Part shown: one piece after another, positions 17,766 through 27,112 of the stretch | Layout: the number at the start of each line of letters is the position of its first letter | Numbering within the stretch: position 1 is the first letter of the stretch | NCBI RefSeq assembly: GCF_041154505.1 | Contig: NZ_AP028672.1 | Span: 1,501,001-1,565,000, forward strand | Direction of reading: 5' to 3' | Length of the DNA: 64,000 nucleotides | DNA from: Acidovorax sp. A79 | GTDB taxonomy: Bacteria > Pseudomonadota > Gammaproteobacteria > Burkholderiales > Burkholderiaceae_C | Made by a program: the position numbers and the translations under genes | The notes under the pieces: generated by a model | The model's input: only the letters and a program-made list of their open reading frames with translations | Told to the model about the DNA's origin: nothing | The model's database searches: none

Positions 17766-17838
17766 GCCGCGCCCGGGCAGCCAGCGCCACCCTTGCGGTC
17801 CCTTGTGGCCGCTAGCGCCCTGCCGGAAGGCGCCAATA

Positions 17839-17855
17839 GCTATCTATTCAATAGC
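17839..17855. repeat. GCTAY palindrome, copy F (between DUF1304 and lolA)
   Basis: GCTATCTATTCAATAGC, flanked by GC-rich sequence. It lies in the convergent gap 43 bp beyond the lolA stop, where it could fold as a small hairpin. Confidence 0.78.
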
Positions 17856-17897
17856 AGGCGGGCAACCCAGGCACCGGCAACCGGCCGCCGCAGAACG

Positions 17898-18533
17898 TTA
17901 CTGCTTGACCACGTCCGCCCCGGCCGGGGGCTTGAACTGGAACGTGCCGGCGGGCAGCGCGGCATTGGCCTGCATGCCGGTGAAACGGATCAGCGAGCGC
18001 TGGCCGAAACTGTCCAGGATGTCCAGCGCCGCGAGCTGCTCGCCGGCAAAGCCCACGCGCACGCTCCTGAGCTGGCCGTCCTTGGCCTTGGGGCTGGCGA
18101 GCACCCACTGCAGGCCATCCTGGTCCGGCGCGGACTCCAGCGTGAATTCGGCCTTCAGCGCCGACAGATCGGGCGCCGAGGCCAGCAGCGCCGCCGGGGT
18201 GGTGCCCAGGGCCTGCGCCTGCGCGCGCTGGGTGACCTGGTTCAGGTCCACGTCGTAGAGCCACAGGGTCTGGCCGTCGGCCACGATGGTCTGCTCGAAA
18301 GGTTTCTTGTAGACGAACTTGAAGCGCCCGGGGCGCTGGAACTCGAAGCTGCCGCTGGAAATCTTGGTGCGCGCGGTCTGCCCGTCCTTGGGCGGCGAGG
18401 TCACCGTCTGGCTGAAGTCCGCCCGGCCGGTCTGCGTGCCCTTCATGAAGGATTCAAGGCTTTTCAGGCCATCAGCGCTTGCCAGTGTTGCGCTGGCAGC
18501 TATCAAAATTGCAGTGGCGATCTTTTTCAACAA
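17898..18533 (-). CDS. lolA: Outer-membrane lipoprotein carrier protein LolA
   Basis: A 211-residue periplasmic chaperone that carries lipoproteins from the LolCDE complex to LolB. A signal peptide (MLKKIATAILIAASATLASA, cut near 20) is followed by FSQTVTSPPK and SSGSFEFQRPGRFKFVYKKP, the hallmark of LolA, with the conserved Arg and aromatic residues lining the lipid cavity. It starts 45 bp after ftsK, probably co-transcribed. Part of the signal peptide coding sequence is a decayed copy of the dispersed palindrome. Confidence 0.95.
   Translation of the reverse strand: MLKKIATAILIAASATLASADGLKSLESFMKGTQTGRADFSQTVTSPPKDGQTARTKISSGSFEFQRPGRFKFVYKKPFEQTIVADGQTLWLYDVDLNQVTQRAQAQALGTTPAALLASAPDLSALKAEFTLESAPDQDGLQWVLASPKAKDGQLRSVRVGFAGEQLAALDILDSFGQRSLIRFTGMQANAALPAGTFQFKPPAGADVVKQ
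18499..18515. repeat. Decayed GCTAY palindrome in the lolA signal-peptide codons
   Basis: GCTATCAAAATTGCAGT keeps one arm and the A/T core; the other arm has drifted. It encodes Thr-Ala-Ile-Leu-Ile-Ala of the LolA signal peptide. Confidence 0.45.
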
Positions 18534-18578
18534 AAACTCCTGTAAGGGGCATGGGCCGGGCTTGGCGCCCCGCCCGGG

Positions 18579-20912
18579 TCACTCGCTGCGCGCCGGCACC
18601 AAAACCTCGCGCTGGCCGCTGGTGGTCAGGCCACTGACGAGGCCCGCCTTTTCCATGTCTTCCAGCAAACGCGCAGAGCGGTTGTAGCCAATGCGCAGCT
18701 TGCGCTGCACGTACGAGATGCTCGCCTTGCGGTCCTTGAGCACCACTTCGACGGCCTGGTCGTACATGGGGTCCTTCTCACCCCCGTCGCCGCCGCCCTC
18801 CCCTGACAGATCCCCCTCGCCATCCACAGTTCCGCCTTCGAGCACGCCGTCTATGTAGTCCGGCTCCCCTTGTTCCTTGAGGTAGCTGACGACACGGTGT
18901 ACTTCCTCGTCCGACACGAAGGCGCCATGCACCCGGATCGGCAGGCCGGTGCCGCTGGCCATGTAGAGCATGTCGCCCATGCCCAGCAGGGCTTCGGCAC
19001 CCATCTGGTCCAGGATGGTGCGGCTGTCGATCTTGGAGCCCACCGAGAACGCGATGCGGGTCGGGATATTGGCCTTGATCAGGCCGGTGATCACATCCAC
19101 GCTGGGCCGCTGCGTGGCCAAAATCAGATGGATACCGGCCGCCCGCGCCTTCTGCGCCAGGCGGGCGATCAGCTCCTCGATCTTCTTGCCCACCACCATC
19201 ATCAGGTCGGCCAGCTCGTCGATGATGACCACGATGTGCGGCAGGCGCTGCAGCGGCTCGGGCTCCTCGGGCGTCAGGCTGAAGGGGTTGTAGATGAACT
19301 CCTCGCGCGCCTTGGCTTCGTCGATCTTGACGTTGTAGCCCGCCAGGTTGCGCACGCCCAGTTTGGACATGAGCTTGTAGCGCCGCTCCATCTCGGCCAC
19401 GCACCAGTTCAGGCCGTGGGCGGCCTGCTTCATGTCGGTGACCACGGGCGCCAGCAGGTGCGGAATGCCCTCGTAGACCGACATTTCCAGCATCTTGGGG
19501 TCGATCATCAACAGGCGCACATCGCGCGCCTCGGCCTTGTACAGCAGCGAGAGGATCATGGCGTTGATCCCCACCGACTTGCCCGAGCCCGTGGTACCAG
19601 CCACCAGCACGTGCGGCATCTTGGCGAGGTCTGCCACCACCGGATTGCCCACGATGTCCTTGCCCAGGCCCATGGTGAGCATGCTCTTGGCCTCGTGGTA
19701 GACCTGCGAGCCGAGGATCTCGGACAGGCGGATGGACTGGCGCTTGGCGTTGGGCAGCTCCAGCGCCATGTAGTTCTTGCCCGGGATGGTCTCCACCACG
19801 CGGATGGACACCAGGCTGAGCGAACGCGCCAGGTCCTTGGCCAGGCCCACGATCTGCGAGCCTTTCACGCCCGTGGCGGGCTCGATCTCGTAGCGCGTGA
19901 TCACGGGGCCGGGCATGGCGGCTACCACGCGCACTTCCACGCCGAAATCCTTGAGCTTCTTCTCGATGAGGCGGCTGGTCATCTCCAGCGTCTCGGGCGC
20001 CACGGTCTCCTGGCGCTGCAGCGGGCCGTCGAGCAGGTCCACCAGCGGCAGCTTGCTGTCGGGCATCTCGGTGAACAGGGGCTTCTGGCGCTCCTTGACC
20101 ACGCGGGTGCTCTGCGGGACGTCCACCAGGACCGGCTCGATGATCTGGATGGGCTCGGGGTGCTGCACCTCGCTCTCGATGCGCTCTTCCAGCACCACCA
20201 CCTCGCGCTCGCGGGCCGCCTTGCGGCCCACGGCCACGTCCTTGGCCACCTCGCGCTGGGCCAGGCGCGACTGCACCAGCGCGTCGATGCGGCCGCCCAC
20301 GAACTCCGCGACGTGGCCCCACGAGAAGCGGAACACCAGCGCCGCGCCCAGCACCGCCAGCACGATGGCCAGCAGGCCCGAGCCCGTGAAGCCCAGCCAC
20401 TTCACGCTGGCGGGGCCCATGATGTAGCCCAGCACGCCACCGGCATGCCCGGGCAGGAAGGATTCAAACCGGTACAGGCGCGACCATTCCAGCGCGGTGC
20501 TGGAGCACATCAGCACCACCAGGCCGGCCCAGAAAAGTGCCCGCCGCCGCATCGGGCCCGCGGCCCCCGCAACGGACTCTCCGCCGCGCATCCAGCGCGC
20601 CAGCGACGAAAGCCAGGCGCGCACGCCGGCCGCCACGCACCACCACACCGAAAACCCCAGCGCGAAGTAGCTGCCATCGGCCAGCCACGCGCCGAACCGG
20701 CCCGCCCAGTTGGCGACCATGCGTCCGCCCCGGACGCCCGAGGTGGACCAGGCGGCATCCTGCGCCGAATAGCTGAACAGGGCCAGAAGCCAGAAAACCA
20801 GGGCCAGCAGCCCCACCATGAGGCCGATTTCATGGCCAAAACGGGCAGCGCCCGTGCGGGGCGGCGACTTGGCCGCCGCCGATGCATTCAGGGTATTGAG
20901 GGAATAGGTCAT
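18579..20912 (-). CDS. ftsK: DNA translocase FtsK
   Basis: A 777-residue septal DNA pump that aligns chromosome termini for XerCD. The N-terminus has four hydrophobic helices (about 30-190). A short linker leads to the RecA-like motor with Walker A GTTGSGKS (Lys445) and Walker [14 protein letters not shown]. The C-terminal gamma winged helix (about 705-777, [19 protein letters not shown]) reads KOPS sites. The linker is far shorter than in E. coli, as usual in betaproteobacteria. I chose the ATG at 20912 (MTYSLNT) over a longer frame. lolA follows. Confidence 0.96.
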   Translation of the reverse strand: MTYSLNTLNASAAAKSPPRTGAARFGHEIGLMVGLLALVFWLLALFSYSAQDAAWSTSGVRGGRMVANWAGRFGAWLADGSYFALGFSVWWCVAAGVRAWLSSLARWMRGGESVAGAAGPMRRRALFWAGLVVLMCSSTALEWSRLYRFESFLPGHAGGVLGYIMGPASVKWLGFTGSGLLAIVLAVLGAALVFRFSWGHVAEFVGGRIDALVQSRLAQREVAKDVAVGRKAAREREVVVLEERIESEVQHPEPIQIIEPVLVDVPQSTRVVKERQKPLFTEMPDSKLPLVDLLDGPLQRQETVAPETLEMTSRLIEKKLKDFGVEVRVVAAMPGPVITRYEIEPATGVKGSQIVGLAKDLARSLSLVSIRVVETIPGKNYMALELPNAKRQSIRLSEILGSQVYHEAKSMLTMGLGKDIVGNPVVADLAKMPHVLVAGTTGSGKSVGINAMILSLLYKAEARDVRLLMIDPKMLEMSVYEGIPHLLAPVVTDMKQAAHGLNWCVAEMERRYKLMSKLGVRNLAGYNVKIDEAKAREEFIYNPFSLTPEEPEPLQRLPHIVVIIDELADLMMVVGKKIEELIARLAQKARAAGIHLILATQRPSVDVITGLIKANIPTRIAFSVGSKIDSRTILDQMGAEALLGMGDMLYMASGTGLPIRVHGAFVSDEEVHRVVSYLKEQGEPDYIDGVLEGGTVDGEGDLSGEGGGDGGEKDPMYDQAVEVVLKDRKASISYVQRKLRIGYNRSARLLEDMEKAGLVSGLTTSGQREVLVPARSE

Positions 20913-20984
20913 ATGCGTGCCGGGCGAGCTTACCCCAAGCACCGCAGGGGATGTGTGCCGAAAGGCAGCCACACCGCGGCGCCG

Positions 20985-21662
20985 TCAACCCAGGGCGTTC
21001 AGCCGGTCCTTGAGCAGGGTGGCGCCGCTGGGCAGGACCTCGACGAAGCCACGCTCTTCCAGGTCCTTCATCACGCGGCTGACCATCTCGCGCGAGGCGC
21101 CCACCATCTTGGCCAGGTCCTGGCGCGAGATCTTGTCCTTGATCACGAGCTGGCCCTGGGCATCCGGCAGCGCGAAGTCCAGCAGCGCATGGGCCACCCG
21201 GCCGTACACGTCCAGCAGAGCCAGCGACTCGATCTTGCGATCGGCATGGCGCAGGCGCTTGACCAGGCCGCGCATCACGACCAGCGACATCGAGGCGTTC
21301 TCGGTCAGGCAGCGGGCGAACTCGGCGCGGCCGAGCATGAGCACGTCGGTCTGCACCTCGGCACGCACCGTGGCCGAATGGGGTTCGTTGTCGATGATGC
21401 TCATCTCGCCCAGGTAGTCGCCCTGCGAGAGCGTGGCCAGGATCACCTCGCGCCCCCGGCTGTCGGAGGTCATCACCCGGGCGCGTCCCGTGAGCAGGAT
21501 GAACAGCGCATTGGACTTCTGCCCCTGCTCCACCAGCGCCTCGCCCCGCTTGAAGCGGCGCTTGATCACCGCGCCACTGATCACCTCGGCCTGCGTCACC
21601 GTCAGCAGCGAGAACAGCGGAACCCGGCGCAGCAGGTCCAGGTTGGACAACATCGTCGACAT
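20985..21662 (-). CDS. CRP/FNR-family transcriptional regulator
   Basis: A 225-residue regulator with an N-terminal cyclic-nucleotide-binding-type beta-barrel (about 12-130, GDYLGEMSIIDNEPHSATVRA near 83-103) and a C-terminal winged helix (SRQDLAKMVGASREMVSRVMKDLEE near 180-204). It has no N-terminal Cys cluster, so it is not an oxygen-sensing FNR. The GEMS-x-ID-x12-R pattern is close to the cAMP pocket of CRP. ATG at 21662. It is divergent from trxB across 185 bp and lies 72 bp before ftsK. Confidence 0.92.
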   Translation of the reverse strand: MSTMLSNLDLLRRVPLFSLLTVTQAEVISGAVIKRRFKRGEALVEQGQKSNALFILLTGRARVMTSDSRGREVILATLSQGDYLGEMSIIDNEPHSATVRAEVQTDVLMLGRAEFARCLTENASMSLVVMRGLVKRLRHADRKIESLALLDVYGRVAHALLDFALPDAQGQLVIKDKISRQDLAKMVGASREMVSRVMKDLEERGFVEVLPSGATLLKDRLNALG

Positions 21663-21742
21663 GAAAACTTCTCCTCTCAGGTGCGCGACCCAACCGGAGT
21701 CGCAACGGGTCATCAATGGGTTCTTACAATCGCCGTGATTGA

Positions 21743-22827
<1,085 letters not shown>

Positions 22828-22928
22828 CTGCGGCTTTGCTGAATTCGGCCCGTTTTTGCGGTCCTTTCGAAACAGGCAAATCGGGTTACCGCCACCCTTT
22901 ATTCTGGCGAGGTGAGGCCGCAAGCCAA

Positions 22929-22948
22929 CCTGGGGAAACAACCCCAGG
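22929..22948 (+). promoter_or_regulatory. Hairpin in the rpmB leader
   Basis: CCTGGGG and CCCCAGG form a perfect 7-bp stem around AAACAA in the long rpmB leader, 39 bases before the ATG. No U-run follows, so it is more likely to bind a protein or affect translation than to terminate. Confidence 0.45.
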
Positions 22949-22986
22949 GCCCAGCGAACGGCCGTTAAAAGTATCGGAGTGTCCTC

Positions 22987-23220
22987 ATGGCACGCGTCTG
23001 CGACGTAACGGGCAAGAAGCCCATGGTCGGAAACAATGTTTCCCACGCCAACAACAAAACCAAGCGCCGGTTCCTGCCGAACCTGCAATACCGCCGTTTC
23101 TGGGTCGAGACCGAAAACCGCTGGGTTCGCCTGCGTGTTTCGAGCGCTGCCCTGCGTTTGATCGACAAGAACGGTATCGACTCGGTGCTCGCAGACCTGC
23201 GCGCACGTGGTCAGGCTTAA
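22987..23220 (+). CDS. rpmB: 50S ribosomal protein L28
   Basis: A 77-residue ribosomal protein. [28 protein letters not shown] and [18 protein letters not shown] are plain family marks, here broken for length: start ARVCDVTGK (2-10), then KTKRRF (24-29), then RFWVE (37-41). It is followed by rpmG after 11 bp, the standard pair. A strong promoter overlaps the end of trxB. Confidence 0.98.
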   Translation: MARVCDVTGKKPMVGNNVSHANNKTKRRFLPNLQYRRFWVETENRWVRLRVSSAALRLIDKNGIDSVLADLRARGQA

Positions 23221-23231
23221 GGAGAAGCACC

Positions 23232-23402
23232 ATGGCAAGCAAAGGCGGACGCGACAAGATCAAGCTGGAATCCACTGCGGGTACCGGCCACTTCTACACC
23301 ACGACCAAGAACAAGAAGACCATGCCCGAGAAAATGCTGATCATGAAATTTGATCCAAAAGCTCGCAAGCATGTGGAATACAAGGAAATGAAGCTGAAGT
23401 AA
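23232..23402 (+). CDS. rpmG: 50S ribosomal protein L33
   Basis: A 56-residue ribosomal protein of the Cys-less (zinc-independent) form: no CxxC pair is seen, as in E. coli L33. The core is [16 protein letters not shown] near 14-29 and the C-terminus [16 protein letters not shown]. The ribosome binding site AGGAG sits 8 bases before the ATG. A strong terminator follows the stop. Confidence 0.98.
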   Translation: MASKGGRDKIKLESTAGTGHFYTTTKNKKTMPEKMLIMKFDPKARKHVEYKEMKLK

Positions 23403-23429
23403 TCGTTCAGCCTCGTTTTCTCCCCAAAG

Positions 23430-23457
23430 AACCGCCCGGACCCCGGGCGGTTTTTTT
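23430..23457 (+). terminator. Terminator of rpmB-rpmG
   Basis: AACCGCCCG (23430-23438) and CGGGCGGTT (23444-23452) form a perfect stem around a 5-base loop, followed by a run of seven T. It lies 28 bp after the rpmG stop. Confidence 0.95.
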
Positions 23458-23515
23458 ATGCCTGTTTCCGCCTGCACCTGCCCAGAGCCGTGCGCAGGGC
23501 AGCGCTGGCGGCCCC

Positions 23516-25024
23516 CTAGGCAACCTTGCGCGAGGCGGGCGCCCGCACGGCCAGCTGGTCCGCCATCAAGGCACCCAGCGTGCGGTAGCCCTCCTCCACC
23601 TGCGCGGTGAAGGGCATGCCGCAGCTCAGGCGCAGGAAATGTTCATAGCGCCCCGTGTTGGTGAACATGGGCCCGGGGGCGATGCGGATGCCGTTTTGCA
23701 GCGCTTGGTCGTACAGCAGCGTGGACGAAATGCCGGCCGGCAGCTCCAGCCACAGGCTCAACCCTCCCGGAGGCAGGCTCAGCCGCGTGCCGGTCGGAAA
23801 GTAGCGGGCCACGGCCCGCGCGGACTGCTCCCGCTGCAGGCGCAGCTGCACACGCATGCGGCGCATGTGGCGTTCATAGGCCGGGGAATCCACGCTGCGC
23901 GCGGCCAGCAGCTGCGACCACGTCTGCATGTTGCGCGTGCGGGCGAACTTGAGCATCTGCACCCGGGCCTGCCAGCGCCCCGCGCTCATCCATCCCTGGC
24001 GCAGGCCGGGGGCGAAGCTCTTGCTGAGCGAGGCGCAATAGATCACCTGCCCCGCATCGCCCGGCCGGTCCCAGGCCTTGGCGGGGCGCAGCACATGCGG
24101 CGACTCCACGAATTCGCGGTAGATATCGTCCTCGATGAGGGCCAGGCCATGCTCCACGCACAGCGCCACCAGGCGCTCCTTGTGCGCGTCGGGCATCACG
24201 CTGCCCTGCGGCATCTGCAGATGAGGAACCACCACCACGCCCTTGAGCCGCGGCTCGTTGCGCGCGGCCAGTTCCAGCGCCTCCAGCGATATGCCGGTGT
24301 GGGGGCTGCAGGGAATCTCCAGCGCGCGCAGCCCGCGCACCTCGATGGCCTGCAGGATGCCGAAGAAGGTGGGGGATTCGACCGCAATCACGTCGCCCGG
24401 CCCGGCCACCGCATCCAGCGCCAGATTCACCGCCTCGGAGTTTCCGTGGGTGGCGCCGATGTCCGCCGGGGCCACGCACACGCCAAAGGTGAGCGCATGC
24501 CGCGCCATGGCCTGCTGGAACTCGGGATGCGTCGTGGGTGCCGAAGGGCCATACACCAGGATGTCCGGCTGCTCCCGCAGCAGGCCATGGGCAAGCCGGT
24601 TGAGCGCCTTCGCATCGAACAGGCTGGGCGCCGGCATCGCGCTGCCCAGGTCCAGCGGCAGGGGGCCTGCACGGCGGGCCTTGTCCAGAAAAACCGAAAT
24701 GCGCTCATTGATACCCGCAAAGGCTTGGGGGTCGCTGGCCAGCGGTTCATGCACCTCGGGTTCGCGCGCCTCCGGGAGCGCCACGCCGCCCAGTTCGCGC
24801 ACGAAGTAGCCCACGCGCTCGCGCGCCTCCACGCACCCCTGGGATTCGAGGTGGCGCAGCACCTGCAGCGCCGTGGTCAGGCTCACCTGATGGCGCTGGC
24901 ACAGTTCGCGCACGGACGGCATGCGCATGCCGGGCTTAAGGCTGCCCGCGGCGATCGCCTGCTCGTACAAGCCCGCCAGTTGGCGGTAGAGGGGAGGTTC
25001 CCGGGTGTCGGAGGAGCGTGGCAT
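23516..25024 (-). CDS. MocR-family regulator (GntR DNA-binding domain fused to an aminotransferase domain)
   Basis: A 502-residue regulator. The N-terminal GntR winged helix (about 10-75) contains PSVRELCQRHQVSLTTALQVLRHLE. The rest is a fold-type I aminotransferase domain that binds PLP: Lys335 in SLSKSFAPG is the expected Schiff-base lysine, and the Asp in EDDIYREF is the pyridine-nitrogen partner. Such proteins sense PLP or amino acid ligands and usually control a divergent gene; here that is a DUF2917 gene. ATG at 25024. An inverted repeat of 8+8 bases lies 55 bp upstream of the start. The controlled pathway is unknown. Confidence 0.92.
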   Translation of the reverse strand: MPRSSDTREPPLYRQLAGLYEQAIAAGSLKPGMRMPSVRELCQRHQVSLTTALQVLRHLESQGCVEARERVGYFVRELGGVALPEAREPEVHEPLASDPQAFAGINERISVFLDKARRAGPLPLDLGSAMPAPSLFDAKALNRLAHGLLREQPDILVYGPSAPTTHPEFQQAMARHALTFGVCVAPADIGATHGNSEAVNLALDAVAGPGDVIAVESPTFFGILQAIEVRGLRALEIPCSPHTGISLEALELAARNEPRLKGVVVVPHLQMPQGSVMPDAHKERLVALCVEHGLALIEDDIYREFVESPHVLRPAKAWDRPGDAGQVIYCASLSKSFAPGLRQGWMSAGRWQARVQMLKFARTRNMQTWSQLLAARSVDSPAYERHMRRMRVQLRLQREQSARAVARYFPTGTRLSLPPGGLSLWLELPAGISSTLLYDQALQNGIRIAPGPMFTNTGRYEHFLRLSCGMPFTAQVEEGYRTLGALMADQLAVRAPASRKVA

Positions 25025-25078
25025 GGCTGGAGAACGAAGGATGCCGCTGCGCCATGGGATGGGCGCCGCAGCCGGTCT

Positions 25079-25104
25079 GTGGATGGTGCCTGAACGCCAT
25101 CCAC
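25079..25104. promoter_or_regulatory. Inverted repeat upstream of the MocR gene
   Basis: GTGGATGG (25079-25086) and CCATCCAC (25097-25104) are a perfect pair spaced by 10 bases, so the half-site centres are about two helical turns apart. It lies in the divergent gap and is a good operator candidate, probably for the MocR protein itself. Confidence 0.55.
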
Positions 25105-25108
25105 GGGT

Positions 25109-25195
25109 ACAGATACAGGAAAGGGCAGAAGCAACCATAACAGCATGCCCGCTATCGCTGCTGTTCTACCTCCTCACGGGGGAGCGTGTATCTGT
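25109..25195. promoter_or_regulatory. Pair of TGTATCTGT sites in opposite orientation
   Basis: ACAGATACA (25109-25117) and TGTATCTGT (25187-25195) are the same 9-mer on opposite strands, centres 78 bp apart, one on each side of the divergent gap between the MocR and DUF2917 genes. They could be paired regulator sites serving the two promoters. Confidence 0.45.
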
Positions 25196-25263
25196 TGCGG
25201 CGGGGCGGCATTTCCTACGCTCAAGCCCTCGCTACAGCCTTTTGTCCCCGGAGGACCCGCACC

Positions 25264-25674
25264 ATGAAACCGCGCCCCCAGCTCACCGCCATCCCCACCC
25301 CTTTCCTCACCCTGCATATCGCGCCCGGCCAGAGCCTTTGGGCCTGCCTCGCACCCGGCAGCCGGGTGCACGCGACCCGGGGGGACGTGGCCATCCGCCT
25401 TGCGCCCCGCTCTCTCGGGCACGCGCTGCACTCGCCACCATTGGCGCGGTTGAAGGCGGGCGACCACCTGCCGTGGGTGGTGGAGCACCGCCAGGCCACC
25501 TGGGTGCAGCTTGGCAGCGCCACGCAGGGCCCGGCGGAAGTCAGGATCGTGGAAGGCACACCCGTGCCCGGACTGGGCCAGAAAGCCTGGAGACGCCTGC
25601 GCAGGGCTTTCTCGGCGGGCGGGAAGGCCCGCAAGGAGGGGACACTTGGCGGCGCCTTGCACGCCGCACGGTGA
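25264..25674 (+). CDS. DUF2917-like protein
   Basis: A 136-residue soluble protein without a signal peptide. The central part (about 15-75: APGQSLWACLAPG, then HATRGDVAIRL, then LKAGDHL) looks like the small beta-rich DUF2917 family. The C-terminal 40 residues are basic (KAWRRLRRAFSAGGKARK). It is divergent from the MocR gene and followed by a bidirectional terminator. DUF2917 genes next to MocR regulators are the usual setting as I recall. The function is unknown. Confidence 0.75.
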   Translation: MKPRPQLTAIPTPFLTLHIAPGQSLWACLAPGSRVHATRGDVAIRLAPRSLGHALHSPPLARLKAGDHLPWVVEHRQATWVQLGSATQGPAEVRIVEGTPVPGLGQKAWRRLRRAFSAGGKARKEGTLGGALHAAR

Positions 25675-25694
25675 AGCGGCAAGGCGGCAGAAAA

Positions 25695-25727
25695 GAAAAA
25701 GGCCTTGCCGGACGGCAAGGCCTTTTT
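25695..25727. terminator. Bidirectional terminator between DUF2917 and the desaturase gene
   Basis: AAGGCCTTGCCG (25699-25710) and CGGCAAGGCCTT (25713-25724) form a 12-bp stem around two bases, with A on one side and T on the other. It serves the two convergent genes. Confidence 0.93.
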
Positions 25728-25766
25728 CCTTCGTATCCGGGCGCCGCGGCAGGCGGCCGGCCGCCT

Positions 25767-26981
25767 CTAGGCCTGGGCCGCACGCAACCGCAGCGAGAAC
25801 TCGCGCAGCGCCGCAATGCCGCTTTCCTCGGCGCGGCGGCACCATGCCTGCAGATCGGCCGTCAACTGCTCGCGGGAGTGCGAGGTATTGAGCCACAGCT
25901 GGCGCAATTCTTCCCGCATGGTCACCATCTTGTCGAGGGCCGGGTGCGCGGCGCGCGCCTGGGCCAGTTGCGGCAGGGCCACGGCAGGCACCTTCTCCGC
26001 ATCGCGGTGAAGCCAGCGCTTGGCGGCCTTGAGCACCGACGCATCGGCCTGGCGCGCCTGCAATGCGGCAATCTCCTCCTTGCAGGCCTGGCGCACACCG
26101 CGCGCATAACCGGCCATCACCTCGTAGCGGTTGGCGATGAGGGCCTCCAGCGTCTTTTCGTCCGCCACGGGCTTCACATCGCCCAGCTGCAGCTTGGGTG
26201 GAACCTTCTTGACGGTGGCCCAGCCGATCTTCTTCATCAGACTGATGTAGACCCAGCCGATATCGAACTCATAGGGCTTGACCGAGAACTTGGCCGAGGT
26301 GGGGTAGGTATGGTGGTTGTTGTGCAGTTCCTCGCCGCCAATGATGATCCCCCAGGGCGACAGGTTGGTGCTGGCATCCTGCGCCTCGAAGTTGCGGTAG
26401 CCCCAGTAGTGGCCCACGCCATTGACCACGCCCGCCGCCCAGAAGGGAATCCAGAGCATCTGAACCGCCCACACGGCAGCGCCCAGGGCACCGAACAGGG
26501 CGAGGTTCAGGATCAGCATGAGGCCCACGCCCTGCCAGCCGTAGCGGGTATAGACGTTGCGCTCCATCCAGTCATCCGGCGTGCCGTGGCCGAACTTCTT
26601 CATGGTCTCCATGTTCTTTGACTCGGCGCGGTACAGCTCGGCACCACGCCACATCACGGTATCGAGGCCCCGTGTCTGGGGACTGTGCGGGTCGTCCACC
26701 GTTTCGCACTTGGCGTGGTGCTTGCGGTGGATCGCCACCCATTCCTTGGTGACCATGCCCGTGCCGATCCACAGCCAGAAGCGGAAGAAGTGCGAGGGGA
26801 TGGCATGCAAATCCAACGCGCGGTGCGCCTGGGCGCGGTGCAGGAAAATCGTGACCGCCGCGATGGTGATGTGGGTCGTCGCCAGGGTGTACAGGATGAT
26901 CTGCCACCAGGCCAGGTTCCACAAACCATGGCCGAGCCAGTCAATGGCGGCGTTCAGCACAGCCCAATCGGGTAACAGCAT
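25767..26981 (-). CDS. Acyl-CoA/acyl-lipid delta-9-type fatty acid desaturase with a C-terminal helical extension
   Basis: A 404-residue membrane di-iron desaturase that puts a double bond into saturated acyl chains. Three His boxes are intact: HRAQAHR (48-54), HRKHH (85-89) and HNNHH (220-224). Hydrophobic helices lie near 27-47, 64-78 and 147-195. The catalytic domain ends near 265; the remaining 140 residues are a soluble helical extension whose end (MREELRQLWL, then CRRAEESGIAALREFSLRLR) resembles the tail of ISL3-type transposases. I recall the same tail in other Burkholderiales desaturases, so it is probably ancestral rather than a recent fusion. The start at 26981 is reasonable. Confidence 0.9.
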   Translation of the reverse strand: MLLPDWAVLNAAIDWLGHGLWNLAWWQIILYTLATTHITIAAVTIFLHRAQAHRALDLHAIPSHFFRFWLWIGTGMVTKEWVAIHRKHHAKCETVDDPHSPQTRGLDTVMWRGAELYRAESKNMETMKKFGHGTPDDWMERNVYTRYGWQGVGLMLILNLALFGALGAAVWAVQMLWIPFWAAGVVNGVGHYWGYRNFEAQDASTNLSPWGIIIGGEELHNNHHTYPTSAKFSVKPYEFDIGWVYISLMKKIGWATVKKVPPKLQLGDVKPVADEKTLEALIANRYEVMAGYARGVRQACKEEIAALQARQADASVLKAAKRWLHRDAEKVPAVALPQLAQARAAHPALDKMVTMREELRQLWLNTSHSREQLTADLQAWCRRAEESGIAALREFSLRLRAAQA

Positions 26982-27112
26982 ATTCGGGAAGCCTTACTAC
27001 AGAGAACCCGCTCGCCAGCGGAGCAGGTACCTGATTTTAGAGGGAGTACCCCGTGCAGAGTTCAGGGGTATCCACAGTATTTACGCGTATTTAGAAACTT
27101 TAGAGCGGTAAC

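Noticed and set aside
25767..26170. Fragment of an ISL3 insertion sequence
   Set aside because: The tail is in frame with an intact desaturase, has no inverted repeats or target duplication, and I recall it in other desaturases.
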